A stretch of 64,000 nucleotides of DNA, from assembly GCF_014205015.1 (NCBI RefSeq), contig NZ_JACHMO010000001.1:9625238-9689237 (forward strand), read 5' to 3'. The notes beneath the pieces were generated by a model. That model was not told the DNA's origin. It made no database searches and was given only the letters and a program-made list of their open reading frames with translations. A program made the translations under genes and the position numbers. Position 1 is the first letter of the stretch; every line of letters begins with the position of its first letter. Shown in pieces: positions 50,051 through 59,694 of this stretch. This DNA is from Saccharothrix ecbatanensis. GTDB taxonomy: Bacteria; Actinomycetota; Actinomycetes; Mycobacteriales; Pseudonocardiaceae.

Positions 50051-52678
50051 ATGAAGTTCCGGCTCTTCGGGAGGGTGGCTGTCGTGCTAGACGGGGCTGC
50101 CCGACCGACGCACTTACGCCCCCAAGTGGCTGCTTTCCTGGCTGTCCTGCTCCTGTCTCCCGGCTTCACCGCTGATTTGACTACCATCGGGTCCTATCTG
50201 TGGCCTGGAAGTAAAAATATATTGGACAACAGGATTCAGCAGTGCGTGCGCGAGCTTCGCAAGATCCTCGGGCACGACACCGTGCAGCGTGTCGGTCCGG
50301 GCATGTACTGCCTAGTCGTGAAGCCTGAAGATGTCGACCTCCACTGCTTCGAGGAGTTACTCGAGACCGCCAGAGGTGCCACCGGGGCCGAGCGTGCCAC
50401 GCAATTCGGGCAGTGCATGAGCCTCTGGAGCGGTCCGCCGCTGACGAACGTAGACGGTGTCGGTTTCGACGGTGACCGGGATCGACTCGCGGAAGTGTGG
50501 AAATCCGTGTGCATCGACTATGTCGCCGCGGAGTGTGAAGTCGGTGCTGTTGCAAATATTGCGACACGCCTGCCTGGACTTCTCAAGCCGTGGTCGGGCG
50601 ACAAACGATATGCGCAGATCGTAGAAGATATCCAGGAAGCTTACGTCAAGCACAAATCGAACAGTAATCGGGCGGAGTTCGCTTCGCCGAGCGAGACGGT
50701 GCCAAGGCAACTTCCGGCTCACCGGACGAGCATTGTTGGACGGGATACTGTGTTGGCCTCGATTGACGTCGCGCTCACTGCGGGTGATGGCCCGCGCATC
50801 TGTGTGCTTACCGGCACGGCAGGGGTGGGCAAGAGCCTTGCGGCGCTGCGGTGGGCGGAGACCCGTGGTGAGTACTTCCCCCACGGGATCCTGTACTTCG
50901 ACCTTAACGGCTTCTCGACGCACAAGGCGGTAGAACCGGAGCAGGTGCTGGCCAGGTTCCTGGACGACCTGGAAGTCGAGATTCCCCGCTCAAAGGACGG
51001 GTTGGACGTCGCGTTCCGCACGGCTTTAGCCGAGCGGGCTGTCCTCGTAGTCTTGGATAACGCCAGGGACGCGGGGCAGGTGCGGCCGATCCTGCCCGGT
51101 CCGGGACTCAGTGCCGTGGTCATCACCAGCCGCCACCAGCTTACGGGTCTCGCTGCTGTGGAGGGTGCCGCGGTTGTCGCGGTGCCCCGCCTTGGCGAGG
51201 ACGACTGCGCGGTGCTGCTCGGTTCCGTGATCGGCCGCACCAGAATGGACGCCGAGCCGGAGAACGCGCATGAGCTCCTGCGGCACTGCGCGGGACTGCC
51301 GCTGGCGGTGATCGTCCTCGGCTCCCGGATCGTGGCCAGGAACGTCGTCAGCCTGGCCGACATCGTCGCGGAGCTGCGGTCGACGGTCCGCCGGCTGGAG
51401 TCCTTCGTCGACGACGAGGCTGAACTCAACGTGCGAGCCGTATTCGAGTCCACCCTGGCCCAGCTGAGTCCGCGTGCCACCGCGCTGTTCTGGAAGCTCG
51501 GGGTCCACCGAGGCCCTTCCATTAGCCGGGCGGCGGTCGGCGCCCTGTCCGCCCTCGGTGACTCCGACGCACGGGACGCGCTGGCCGAACTGCGATCCGT
51601 CCACGTGGTCGAGGAGGTCTCGTACGAGCGGTACGCGATGCACGACCTCCTGCGGGCCTTCGCCGAGGAACGCGCCACCGAGGAGTCCGCTGCTGAGCGT
51701 CGGGTGGTCGTCGAACGCATCCTGGGCCACCTCGTGCACAACGTGCGGGCCTGCGACCGTGTGATCTCACCGGTGCGGGAAGTCCCCACCGGAGGGGCGC
51801 CACCCGGCATCCCCGTCGTCGCACCTGCGAGTCCGCAGGCCGCCATGGCCTGGTTCGACGCCGAGTATGAGGTGATCACCGCAGCCGTGGACCAAGCCGA
51901 ATTCTTTGGCTTGGACCACTACACCTGGCTGCTGCCTGTCGTCGTCTCGACCTACCAGTGGCGCAGGAGTCGTTACCTGGACGCACGCAGGATGCTGGAG
52001 AGGGCACTCCTGGCCGCCGAGCGGGTCGCCGATCCCGGTGACATCGCCATGGTGCTGCGGATGTTGGCCGGGACGGACCGTGGGCTGGCGCGGCCCGACC
52101 ACGCCAAGATCCGGCTCGCCGACGCCATCGCACTGTGCGACCACGGCGTCGATCCCCTCGGCTATGCGCACAGCTCTAACGCCCTTGCCGTCATCCACAG
52201 GGAGAACGGGGAAGCCGATCTCGCTGAAAGCCGCTTCACGGACGCGTTGGAGATTTACCGCGACGGCGGGGACGCGGCTGGCGTGGCGGTGAGCCTCAAC
52301 GGTATCGGCTGCGTCTTCTTCGACCGTGACGACCTAGACAAGGCTTTGGCTTTCTGCGAGGAGGCCCTTGAGGTGTCCATGATGTCGACAGACGAGAACG
52401 GGCGGGCGAACGTTTTCGGCAGCCTTGCCGATATCAAACTTGCCAAGAAGGAGTACGCGGTTGCAGTAGACCACTGCCGGTTCGCAGTCGAGATCTTTCG
52501 TCGACTGGACTACAGGCAGAACGAAGCACAGGCCCTGTGCCGATTGGCGGACGGATTGGAGGCGATGGGGAACAAGGTGGGGGTGCGGTCGGCCCTAACT
52601 CGAGCCTTGGAGTTGTTCGAGGAACTCTCCCACCTGGGTGCCGCCGAGGTCGCCAGACGGTTGAGGACTCTCGGATGA
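50051..52678 (+). CDS. AfsR/SARP-type regulator: winged helix - BTAD-like - NB-ARC - TPR
   Basis: From ATG 50051 (an upstream ATG at 49994 is possible) the 875-residue protein opens MKFRLFGRVAVVLDGAARPT and has an OmpR-like winged helix (ILDNRIQQCVRELRKILGHD). A BTAD-like helical region follows, then an NB-ARC domain with Walker A GTAGVGKS near residue 255, Walker B VLVVLDNARD and a GLPLAVIVLGSRI box. The C-terminal third has TPRs (LGYAHSSNALAVIHRENGEAD, AGVAVSLNGIGCVFFDRDD). Such proteins activate nearby operons, often after phosphorylation by Ser/Thr kinases. Here a kinase gene converges on it (26-base gap) and a PIWI-RE operon follows. I infer control of the defence operon. Confidence 0.88.
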   Translation: MKFRLFGRVAVVLDGAARPTHLRPQVAAFLAVLLLSPGFTADLTTIGSYLWPGSKNILDNRIQQCVRELRKILGHDTVQRVGPGMYCLVVKPEDVDLHCFEELLETARGATGAERATQFGQCMSLWSGPPLTNVDGVGFDGDRDRLAEVWKSVCIDYVAAECEVGAVANIATRLPGLLKPWSGDKRYAQIVEDIQEAYVKHKSNSNRAEFASPSETVPRQLPAHRTSIVGRDTVLASIDVALTAGDGPRICVLTGTAGVGKSLAALRWAETRGEYFPHGILYFDLNGFSTHKAVEPEQVLARFLDDLEVEIPRSKDGLDVAFRTALAERAVLVVLDNARDAGQVRPILPGPGLSAVVITSRHQLTGLAAVEGAAVVAVPRLGEDDCAVLLGSVIGRTRMDAEPENAHELLRHCAGLPLAVIVLGSRIVARNVVSLADIVAELRSTVRRLESFVDDEAELNVRAVFESTLAQLSPRATALFWKLGVHRGPSISRAAVGALSALGDSDARDALAELRSVHVVEEVSYERYAMHDLLRAFAEERATEESAAERRVVVERILGHLVHNVRACDRVISPVREVPTGGAPPGIPVVAPASPQAAMAWFDAEYEVITAAVDQAEFFGLDHYTWLLPVVVSTYQWRRSRYLDARRMLERALLAAERVADPGDIAMVLRMLAGTDRGLARPDHAKIRLADAIALCDHGVDPLGYAHSSNALAVIHRENGEADLAESRFTDALEIYRDGGDAAGVAVSLNGIGCVFFDRDDLDKALAFCEEALEVSMMSTDENGRANVFGSLADIKLAKKEYAVAVDHCRFAVEIFRRLDYRQNEAQALCRLADGLEAMGNKVGVRSALTRALELFEELSHLGAAEVARRLRTLG

Positions 52679-52704
52679 CGCTCATGGAGGTACTGGCTCG
52701 AGAC

Positions 52705-53595
52705 TCACCTGACGGCGACGGAACAGCGGTAGCGCATTGTCGGATCGGCGCCGATGAGCTTGGGATTCGGAGGAGAACCAGCAGCGGGGCGGAAAGGACG
52801 CAGGCGGTCGACGACTTCGGCGGCGGTCTGGATCCGGAGCCGGGGTTCCCAGTGGATCATGTCCAAGACGACGGGTGCCAAGGGCGCGGGCACATGCGTG
52901 AGGTCCGGCTCCGGCGGTGGAAGTCTTCTCTTGCGTGCACGCGTCAAGTAGTCGTCCGGGTAAGGCAGGTGAAGGGTGAGTAATTTGACCAGAATGCACC
53001 CTATGGAGAACACATCGGCGCTGGTGCCGATCCGGAGAGGCATCGCCTGCTCGGGCGCGGCGAATCCGTCGGTACCTTCACGTAGTGGGGGCTTGCGGCC
53101 TGCTACCCAGGTTGAGCCGAAATCGATGACGTAGACATCGCCGTTGTGGTCGATCATCGCGTTGCCGGGTTTGACGTCACGGTGCACGTATCCCGCTTCG
53201 TGTAGCAGTGAGACTGTTTCGGCGACTTGGGTGACGATCGACACGGCGATGTCCTGCTCCATCGGGCCGTGGCTCACGCTCGCGTATCTTTCCACCGTCA
53301 CCCCCTCGACCAGTTCCATTACAATTACCCAGCCTTCATTATGTCTTGCGATGTCGAAGTACTCGGGTATCCCGCGGCTTCCCTTGTAGTGCTTGAGGAT
53401 CCTTGCTTCCTCTTTGAATCCCATTTTGTTCGACTCGAAACCGGCGTTCGACTCGAAAGTGCGCGGGTGTTGGAACTTGATGGCGACCTGTCGGTCCAAA
53501 CGTGTGTCATAGGCGGCGAAAGCTGTCCCGAACGACCCGCCGCCGAGTGGTCGATCGATGACGTAGCGTTTTGCGACGACGTCGCCCCTGCGCAT
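52705..53595 (-). CDS. Soluble Hanks-type Ser/Thr protein kinase
   Basis: The 296-residue protein is a kinase domain with all key motifs: Gly-rich LGGGSFGTAF, K40 in VAIK, E63, HRDVKPGN (138-145) and DFG (158-160), then APEQAM. There is no transmembrane helix or PASTA domain, so it is cytosolic. Its ATG at 53595 lies only 42 bases from the start of the divergent PIWI-RE operon, so the promoters overlap. The 3' end converges on the AfsR-type regulator. I infer a kinase-regulator pair controlling, or sensing for, the PIWI-RE system. Confidence 0.92.
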   Translation of the reverse strand: MRRGDVVAKRYVIDRPLGGGSFGTAFAAYDTRLDRQVAIKFQHPRTFESNAGFESNKMGFKEEARILKHYKGSRGIPEYFDIARHNEGWVIVMELVEGVTVERYASVSHGPMEQDIAVSIVTQVAETVSLLHEAGYVHRDVKPGNAMIDHNGDVYVIDFGSTWVAGRKPPLREGTDGFAAPEQAMPLRIGTSADVFSIGCILVKLLTLHLPYPDDYLTRARKRRLPPPEPDLTHVPAPLAPVVLDMIHWEPRLRIQTAAEVVDRLRPFRPAAGSPPNPKLIGADPTMRYRCSVAVR

Positions 53596-53637
53596 TCGAC
53601 TTCCCCTTTCACCAAGTGAAACCAGCAGAGGAGGAAC

Positions 53638-55233
53638 ATGTCGCCGTGGCAGCCGCCTGAGGGCGTCACCGGTGAAGTGGCCGCGATCGTGGTTACCGCC
53701 GCCGCGCCGAGGGGTAAAAAGTATAAGTGCGCGATGGCCGAGGCAATCCGGGCCCGGCCTGATCTTCGGGTGCGGTCGGGACGGGCGTCAGCCAAGGAGC
53801 GGCTCCAGCACTTCACGCTCGGACCATTCATGGAGAGCCTCGACGCGGTCGAGCGGCACCACAGGCCGCTGGCCTTATCGGACGTGCTCGGGGCCGTCGA
53901 GAGGAACGCCCGGTTGCATGATGGGTTGAAGAAGTGGACCTCTGACGCCATCCGACGCTACATGGAGGTTTTCAACCGGGAGCACGACACGCCGGAAACC
54001 CGGCTCCGGCACGTCCCGAAGCGGTGGATCTACCGGGTGGAGGTGTGTAAGCCAGGCGAACGAGGGGCGCAAGCGTATGAGATCAGTGCGTGGGGACGCT
54101 GCTACGAGTCTGTGGACGGTCGGGTCCGCGAGCTGCGGTTGATCGGCATCCGGGCGGGCGCAGAACCTCGTACGGATGCCGAGATCGCCATTGCCGCGTT
54201 CGTCACCGCCCGCGCCGCGCCCGACGACCAGCTCGAACGCGTGAGGGTGGTCGTCTTCGCGCCCGACTCGGACGAGCAGGCAACGCTATTCGACGACACA
54301 CCGCAGCGGGCAGTGAGCGCGTACGAAGAGCATGGGCGGGGCGCCCTGGCGGAGATCGTCGACGGGCACGGCTACCAGCCGGGCACCGCGTGCCTGCGGT
54401 GCGCTTTCGCCCCCCGATGTCCGGCGCTGCCGAGGGCTAACGGGCTGCTGGGCGTCGACGGTGTCGGACGGCCGCGGCGGTCGTGGTCGGTGACCAGCGG
54501 GCGGGCCTACCAGGCCTGCCCCGCGCGGGCACACCTACGGGACCTCAACCTCCCGACGAGCCGCGCCGTCGAGCACAGCGACGCCGCCCGGCGAGGCCGC
54601 GCCGTCCACGCCCTGCTCGCTGCCCGCCACACCGACCGCGCGGATGGTCCGTGCACCCTTGATCTCGGTGTGGACTGGAGCGCCGACGGCCACGGGCTCA
54701 CCACGGACGACCTGGCATTGGGCAAGGCGATGCTGCGCCACCACGCCGAAGTATGCCCTCTGCGGCACCTGCCTGCCGACGCCCGCGTTTGCGTCGAGCC
54801 GAGGTTGACCTTCGAGGACGAGCAGGCCCAGGTACTCGTGATCGCCGAGCCGGATCTGCTCTACCGCGACGGCGGGTCCTGGGTCTGGCGTGAGGTGAAG
54901 ACCAGTGCACGGGAGCACCGGGGAGGCACGGACCTTCTGTCCGCCTACCCGCAACTCGCCCTCGGTGTCCTCGTCCTGGCCCGGGGTGAACTCGGCGGGT
55001 CCCGGGCGCGAAGCCGAGTCGAGTTGGAGGTGCTACGTCCCGGCGGGGTCGACTTGGAGGTGGTCGACCCATTCACACCGCAGGTCCGGCAGAACGCCGA
55101 AGCCGTGATCCGGGACATGGTCCACCGGTGGCGTGCCGACGACCTGTTCACGGCTCAGCCCACCGCCCACCATTGCGCCCGGTGTGAGGTGGCGGTCTGG
55201 TGCCGTGCCAAGGATGAGCTGGCGGCCCGATGA
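53638..55233 (+). CDS. PIWI-RE-associated PD-(D/E)XK nuclease (Cas4/RecB-like) with Cys cluster
   Basis: The 531-residue protein begins at ATG 53638 behind AGAGGAGGAA. The C-terminal half has the RecB/Cas4 nuclease order: AYQACPARAHL (about 290-300), GRAVHALL (H near 323), AEPDLLYRDGGSWVWREVKTS with catalytic D, E and K (about 404-420), and YPQLALG. A C-terminal CARCEVAVWC with the earlier Cys in QACP could hold an iron-sulfur cluster. The N-terminal half ends in a second Cys set (CLRCAFAPRC) and may be a degenerate duplicate. It is coupled by ATGA to the next gene. It should cleave DNA as the effector or processing nuclease of the system. Confidence 0.88.
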   Translation: MSPWQPPEGVTGEVAAIVVTAAAPRGKKYKCAMAEAIRARPDLRVRSGRASAKERLQHFTLGPFMESLDAVERHHRPLALSDVLGAVERNARLHDGLKKWTSDAIRRYMEVFNREHDTPETRLRHVPKRWIYRVEVCKPGERGAQAYEISAWGRCYESVDGRVRELRLIGIRAGAEPRTDAEIAIAAFVTARAAPDDQLERVRVVVFAPDSDEQATLFDDTPQRAVSAYEEHGRGALAEIVDGHGYQPGTACLRCAFAPRCPALPRANGLLGVDGVGRPRRSWSVTSGRAYQACPARAHLRDLNLPTSRAVEHSDAARRGRAVHALLAARHTDRADGPCTLDLGVDWSADGHGLTTDDLALGKAMLRHHAEVCPLRHLPADARVCVEPRLTFEDEQAQVLVIAEPDLLYRDGGSWVWREVKTSAREHRGGTDLLSAYPQLALGVLVLARGELGGSRARSRVELEVLRPGGVDLEVVDPFTPQVRQNAEAVIRDMVHRWRADDLFTAQPTAHHCARCEVAVWCRAKDELAAR

Positions 55234-56273
55234 CCCCGTCCAATCTGATAGGCACCGACCTCGTCCGCCAGATCGCTCGCGGGGTGCTGGCGATGCGCGA
55301 CTTCCACCGTGGTGGATACGCCCTGCCCTACCCACCGGAGACGCAGCTCGCGCTGGACCGCATCGTCCTGGCCTGCTTGCTCGAAAACCGTGAGCCGCCG
55401 GTCGGTGTGCCTCACCTGATGCGGCTGTGCGAGATGCCGTTCGACAAGTGGCTGACTGACATCTCCGGGGAATGCGGCGAACCTGACACGGTGCTGATCA
55501 ACCCGCACACACGGCAGCCCACCCTCGCGTGCGCCGAGTGGTCGGTCAGCGGGTCGAACGTCGGTTCCGATGCGCCCACGAGTTCCGTGCTGCTACGCCT
55601 GGCTGTGGAGAGCCACTCCACCTGGTCCGCTTGTCGGGACTTCCTCATCGAGCACCCCGTGATCGACCTCCACGCGGGGCCCGGATTCCTCACCCGGCCA
55701 GAGATGAAACGGATCTGGCAGCACGTACAGGCCCTGTACGTCGACCTTCGGCCTGAACTGCGCTGTCCGTTCTGTGGGCTTTTCGCGTCCAAAGGCAAGG
55801 ACGGTGCCGGGTGGTGCGAAAGCGAGACTTGTGATGCGTTCACGCTGAAGCAGGGAAGAGTGGACAAGAAGGTCAAGGCGCTTCCCTGGGCGATTCGCCT
55901 CTCGCTGGTTCTCGCGGGCCGCGTTGAGCGAGCGTTGCGAGCGTCGCTCGTGTCCACGGGTGCCGAAGTCCGGATGGCGTCGGAACCGTTCGTCCACGCC
56001 CTGATCACTCTGCCTGTCGGGGCCACCTGGGCGCTTGTGGTCCGCGTCGACACTCAACCCGTCTTGCTCGCCGATGCTGTCCGCTCGTGGGGCGTGTTGG
56101 CGGGCGTGGACCGGATGGTCGTGGCGGTCCCGGAGGCCGTGATGCGGCCACGAGCTGACTACAGCACGGTTTTCGACCGGCACAACACCGACCACGCCTG
56201 GACGTTGCGCAGCACCAGGCGACTTCTCACTGAAGCGAAGACGGCTGCAAGGAAGGTGAATCAGCGTGCGTGA
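55230..56273 (+). CDS. PIWI-RE-associated REase-like protein with zinc ribbon
   Basis: The 347-residue product is mainly helical in its first 170 residues. It then has a zinc ribbon (CPFCG...CESETC, residues about 178-201) and a C-terminal alpha/beta domain: GRVERALRASLVSTGAEVRM, ALITLPVGATWALVVRVDTQ, LLADAVRSWG, VVAVPEAV. The latter follows the order of the REase domain found with PIWI-RE proteins, though the usual DxK is replaced by RVDT, so catalysis is doubtful. The start overlaps the nuclease gene stop and its stop overlaps the helicase start. Confidence 0.78.
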   Translation: MTPSNLIGTDLVRQIARGVLAMRDFHRGGYALPYPPETQLALDRIVLACLLENREPPVGVPHLMRLCEMPFDKWLTDISGECGEPDTVLINPHTRQPTLACAEWSVSGSNVGSDAPTSSVLLRLAVESHSTWSACRDFLIEHPVIDLHAGPGFLTRPEMKRIWQHVQALYVDLRPELRCPFCGLFASKGKDGAGWCESETCDAFTLKQGRVDKKVKALPWAIRLSLVLAGRVERALRASLVSTGAEVRMASEPFVHALITLPVGATWALVVRVDTQPVLLADAVRSWGVLAGVDRMVVAVPEAVMRPRADYSTVFDRHNTDHAWTLRSTRRLLTEAKTAARKVNQRA

Positions 56274-59200
56274 TCCTGCGGCAATCCTCAAGGACGTGAT
56301 CGAAGAACTAGTCGCGGCAGGCCTCGAGCATCACCAGGCCGAACGCCTCTGCACCATCGAGGTGGGGCTGTACCTCGCCGAACTCGTCGATCGGTCCATA
56401 CCCGTCAGCGACGCTTGGACGCTGTTCAGCGGTTACCCGTTCGCCGAGAAACGCGGGCTGCTGGACGAACAGAAGGCCGCCATGCGCCGTGCCGCCCGAT
56501 ACACCCTGTGGAACTTCGGCGGTCCCCAGGCGTGGCGGGACGCCCTGGAGCGGTATGAGTTGTTTCCCGACGGCCTCGCCGGATACGGCTGGCGGAGCGC
56601 CGAGTCGCCTGCCCACCGACGGCCGGTGCGTGTCTCATCCCACCGGTGGACGGTGTACCAGTCCCTCGTCGACCAGGCCCCTCCGTTCAAGCGTCGAGGC
56701 ACGGACACCGCCGTGGACGACATGTTCCACTTCTTCGCGGGGCGTGACCAGGTGACTGTTCGAATCCCCCTGGTCCAGCCGGCCGCCTTCCCCCGACACG
56801 ACCTGACCCAGTGGCCGTCCGACGCGGGCAAGCCGATAGTGGTGCCCCGCCAAGCGCTTCTGGACGCGGCAGGGCGGATGGATGGGATCGTCCCGCGGAA
56901 GTGGAAACAGACACTTGAGGAAGCGCAGTTCCTCGTGCCAGGGAATGACCGCACCTCGGTCACGTCCTTCACCATTGACCGGATCTTCCACATGCTGGGG
57001 ATCGTCGGCGTGGGAAAGAGCACCCTGCGAGACACCCTGACCTACTACCTGGTCACTGAAAAGCAGATGCGGGTGACCATCGTGGTCGGTGATGTCGCGG
57101 AAGTGCTTTCCCTGGTCGAGATGTTCACCAAGCTCGGCTGCGCCGCGGCACCCGTGCTTGGTGTGACCAGCCGCGAGCAGCACACTCAGCGACTGCACCG
57201 CAGGATCGCGGGCAAGGACGAGCGGAACGCGCTCGCGCACGACGACCCGGCATTCATCCACCTCAGCACGTCCTGTGCGCTCAACGCGCTGGTCCACGAG
57301 GACGACGCGCCCATCTCCTACAACGACGCCCCGTGCGACTTCCTCCGCCGCCAGCGAAAGCGGAAGCCGAAAAACTCCGACCGTCAGCTTCCGGACTACA
57401 CCCGGTTGTCCTACTCGTGCCCGTTCTGGGGGAAGTGCCCCCGGCACCATCCCGCCCGCGCCCTTGTTGACGCCGACATCTGGGTGACGACGCCCGCCGG
57501 TCTGGTGGATGGCTCCGTGCCGCGGTCGCAGAACGCCGAACGAATTCGCTACCTGGAGTTGGCCGCCCGGCGCAGCCACCTGGTCATCGTTGACGAGGCC
57601 GACCGGGTGCAGATGCAGCTCGACCAGATGTTCGCCCCGGCGGTCACGCTGGCAGGCGAAGCCAGCGTCTCGTGGCTCGACCAGCTCAGCACTCACAAGA
57701 TCCAGGAGTTGGTGGCGGGCCGGCGCATCCAACTGTCGAACAGGGACGTCGAGAACTGGACCTCGGCGCTGAGCACGGCCTCGATGGTCACAGACCGGAT
57801 TTACGCGCTGCTGGTGAGCAGTTGGGACCTGCGCAAGTGGGTGGCGTGGAGCTACTTCAACGCCTGGCAGCTCGGCAGCAGGTTCGTGAGCCTCCTGTTC
57901 GCCGACAGGGAGGAGGTGCTGGAAAAGCAGGCAGGGAAGGGCAAACGCAAGAAGGAGCGAAGGCCCGCGCCTGATGAAGAGACCGCCCTGAAGATGGAAG
58001 CGGCGAAGGTCCGGTTGAACAAGATCTTCGACGAGTTCCGGAAAGACCCGCACGGCCAGCGGGCCGACATGTGCGACGAGGCCGTGGCCCTGGTCGAGTT
58101 GGCGAACGGTCTGATCCATACCAAGCGTTCCAGACGAACGAGAAGCCGCGTCCAGGAGGTACTCGCCATCCTGCTTGGTGAGAGCGCGCAGCTGTGCTGG
58201 CCCGAGCACGAGCACGAGTGGGCACAGGTCGCTGACAAGCTCGAGCTCACGATTTTCCTCTGCGCCCTTGAGCCCGCGCTGGCACTGTTGACCGGGATGT
58301 GGCCGCTGGTCCAAGCGGCCCTCAACCTGAAGTTCAACGACCTGCACCGCAGGCCGCTCGACTACGGCCCACTGGTGCCGGAAGCGCCCATGGGAAACGT
58401 CCTGGGTTTCGAGTTCAGCACCCACGGACACGACACCGGCGGGGTACGCAGCGGTGAGCTGCGGTTGTTCCGGTGCAGCGGTGTCGGACGGGACCTGCTG
58501 AGCCGGATCCCGGACATCCCGCGCCCTGACGGCCACCCAGGGAGCCATGTACTGCTCATGTCGGGCAGCAGTTGGGCGGGAGAGTCGACGCGCTACCACA
58601 TCCTCGAGCCGGTGGACCTCGTCCTGGAACCGTCGGCCGAGAAGATGAAACGGATCACCGACGAGAGCGCGCTTCGGCTGGAGTTCGCCAGGCACCTCGG
58701 GGTCCCGCTGACCCTCTCCGGTGCCGATCCGGACGACCGACCCGAAATACTGCAGAAGATGGTCGCCTTCTTCGCCGAGCGTGACGACGAGCCAAACAGC
58801 CGGTTCGAGTACGAACTCGTCTCCCTGCCGCCGAACCGACGCCACCTGCTGGTGCTGACCGGCAGTTACGACGAGGCGAAGATCGTGGCCGACGCCATCG
58901 CCCAAGCGATGCACCGCGACCGGGTGGTCCGATTGATGCCCGACGACGAGCCGGACCGCGAGGACGAGGACGAGAACGCCGCCCCCACCCTGAGGCGCGG
59001 AGACGTCAGCACCCTGGCCGGGCTCCCCGCCGCGATCCTGGTCGCTCCCCTGCTGGCCGTGGAGCGGGGTCACAACATCCTCGACCTCGACAAGGAAGAA
59101 GCCGCCATCGGCACGGTGTACTTCCTTGCGAGGCCGAATCCTCGGCCCGACGACCTCAGGCTCGCCATCCAAGCGATCAACGACTGGATTATGAGGAGTA

Positions 59201-59694
59201 TGGCCGACGGGTCGTTCAGTCAACGCGTGCGCGACGCCGAGTCGATTGGGGCGGCTGGTCGGGAACTGCGCCACCTAGCCCGCAAGGAGTGGTACCGGGT
59301 GATGGGCCGGAGCCTGGCGTGGAGCCGGCTCGGCGACGACCGCGTCAGCGTCACCTGGGACCTCCTGGTGCTGATGTGGCAGGTCATCGGCCGACTCGTG
59401 CGCGGCGGCGTCGAAGCACGGGTGGTGCTCGTGGACGCGGCCTTCGCGCCCGGGACGGCGAAAGCTTTGGAACAGCAGAAAATCCCAGGGCAGAAAGTGC
59501 TCGTCACGGACCACGACGACGTGCAGACCAGCCTGCTGCTCAGCATCCGTGAAGTGCTCGGCGACTACCTGACCACCGGACGCGCAGGAGAACACAGTGC
59601 GCGTGAATGCGCGATCGTCACGTCGCTCTACGCGCCCCTCTGGCACGCGATCGACCGCTGCGTCCGCACACCGACCAATGGGGACTCTCTGTGA
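56266..59694 (+). CDS. PIWI-RE-associated DinG/XPD-like SF2 helicase with Z-type N-terminus
   Basis: The 1142-residue protein starts at GTG 56266. Residues 1-230 form an N-terminal domain that fits the Z region of PIWI-RE helicases. The motor has Walker A GIVGVGKST (about 245-253) and DEADR near 441. Between them lie four cysteines (about 336, 356, 384 and 390; CPFWGKC) positioned like the iron-sulfur domain of XPD/DinG. Motif VI is WQVIGRLVRGG (about 1038-1048). It should unwind duplexes or R-loops for the PIWI-RE protein. The stop overlaps the PIWI-RE start (GTGA). Confidence 0.88.
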   Translation: MRDPAAILKDVIEELVAAGLEHHQAERLCTIEVGLYLAELVDRSIPVSDAWTLFSGYPFAEKRGLLDEQKAAMRRAARYTLWNFGGPQAWRDALERYELFPDGLAGYGWRSAESPAHRRPVRVSSHRWTVYQSLVDQAPPFKRRGTDTAVDDMFHFFAGRDQVTVRIPLVQPAAFPRHDLTQWPSDAGKPIVVPRQALLDAAGRMDGIVPRKWKQTLEEAQFLVPGNDRTSVTSFTIDRIFHMLGIVGVGKSTLRDTLTYYLVTEKQMRVTIVVGDVAEVLSLVEMFTKLGCAAAPVLGVTSREQHTQRLHRRIAGKDERNALAHDDPAFIHLSTSCALNALVHEDDAPISYNDAPCDFLRRQRKRKPKNSDRQLPDYTRLSYSCPFWGKCPRHHPARALVDADIWVTTPAGLVDGSVPRSQNAERIRYLELAARRSHLVIVDEADRVQMQLDQMFAPAVTLAGEASVSWLDQLSTHKIQELVAGRRIQLSNRDVENWTSALSTASMVTDRIYALLVSSWDLRKWVAWSYFNAWQLGSRFVSLLFADREEVLEKQAGKGKRKKERRPAPDEETALKMEAAKVRLNKIFDEFRKDPHGQRADMCDEAVALVELANGLIHTKRSRRTRSRVQEVLAILLGESAQLCWPEHEHEWAQVADKLELTIFLCALEPALALLTGMWPLVQAALNLKFNDLHRRPLDYGPLVPEAPMGNVLGFEFSTHGHDTGGVRSGELRLFRCSGVGRDLLSRIPDIPRPDGHPGSHVLLMSGSSWAGESTRYHILEPVDLVLEPSAEKMKRITDESALRLEFARHLGVPLTLSGADPDDRPEILQKMVAFFAERDDEPNSRFEYELVSLPPNRRHLLVLTGSYDEAKIVADAIAQAMHRDRVVRLMPDDEPDREDEDENAAPTLRRGDVSTLAGLPAAILVAPLLAVERGHNILDLDKEEAAIGTVYFLARPNPRPDDLRLAIQAINDWIMRSMADGSFSQRVRDAESIGAAGRELRHLARKEWYRVMGRSLAWSRLGDDRVSVTWDLLVLMWQVIGRLVRGGVEARVVLVDAAFAPGTAKALEQQKIPGQKVLVTDHDDVQTSLLLSIREVLGDYLTTGRAGEHSARECAIVTSLYAPLWHAIDRCVRTPTNGDSL

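Noticed and set aside
56635..59274. An 879-codon reverse open frame across the helicase gene
   Set aside because: No motifs, biased composition, and the forward strand has Walker A, DEAD and motif VI in order.
59607..59690. A 28-codon N-terminal extension of the PIWI-RE protein
   Set aside because: It overlaps the helicase gene by 88 bases and is Arg-rich; GTG 59691 gives the standard 4-base overlap used throughout the operon.
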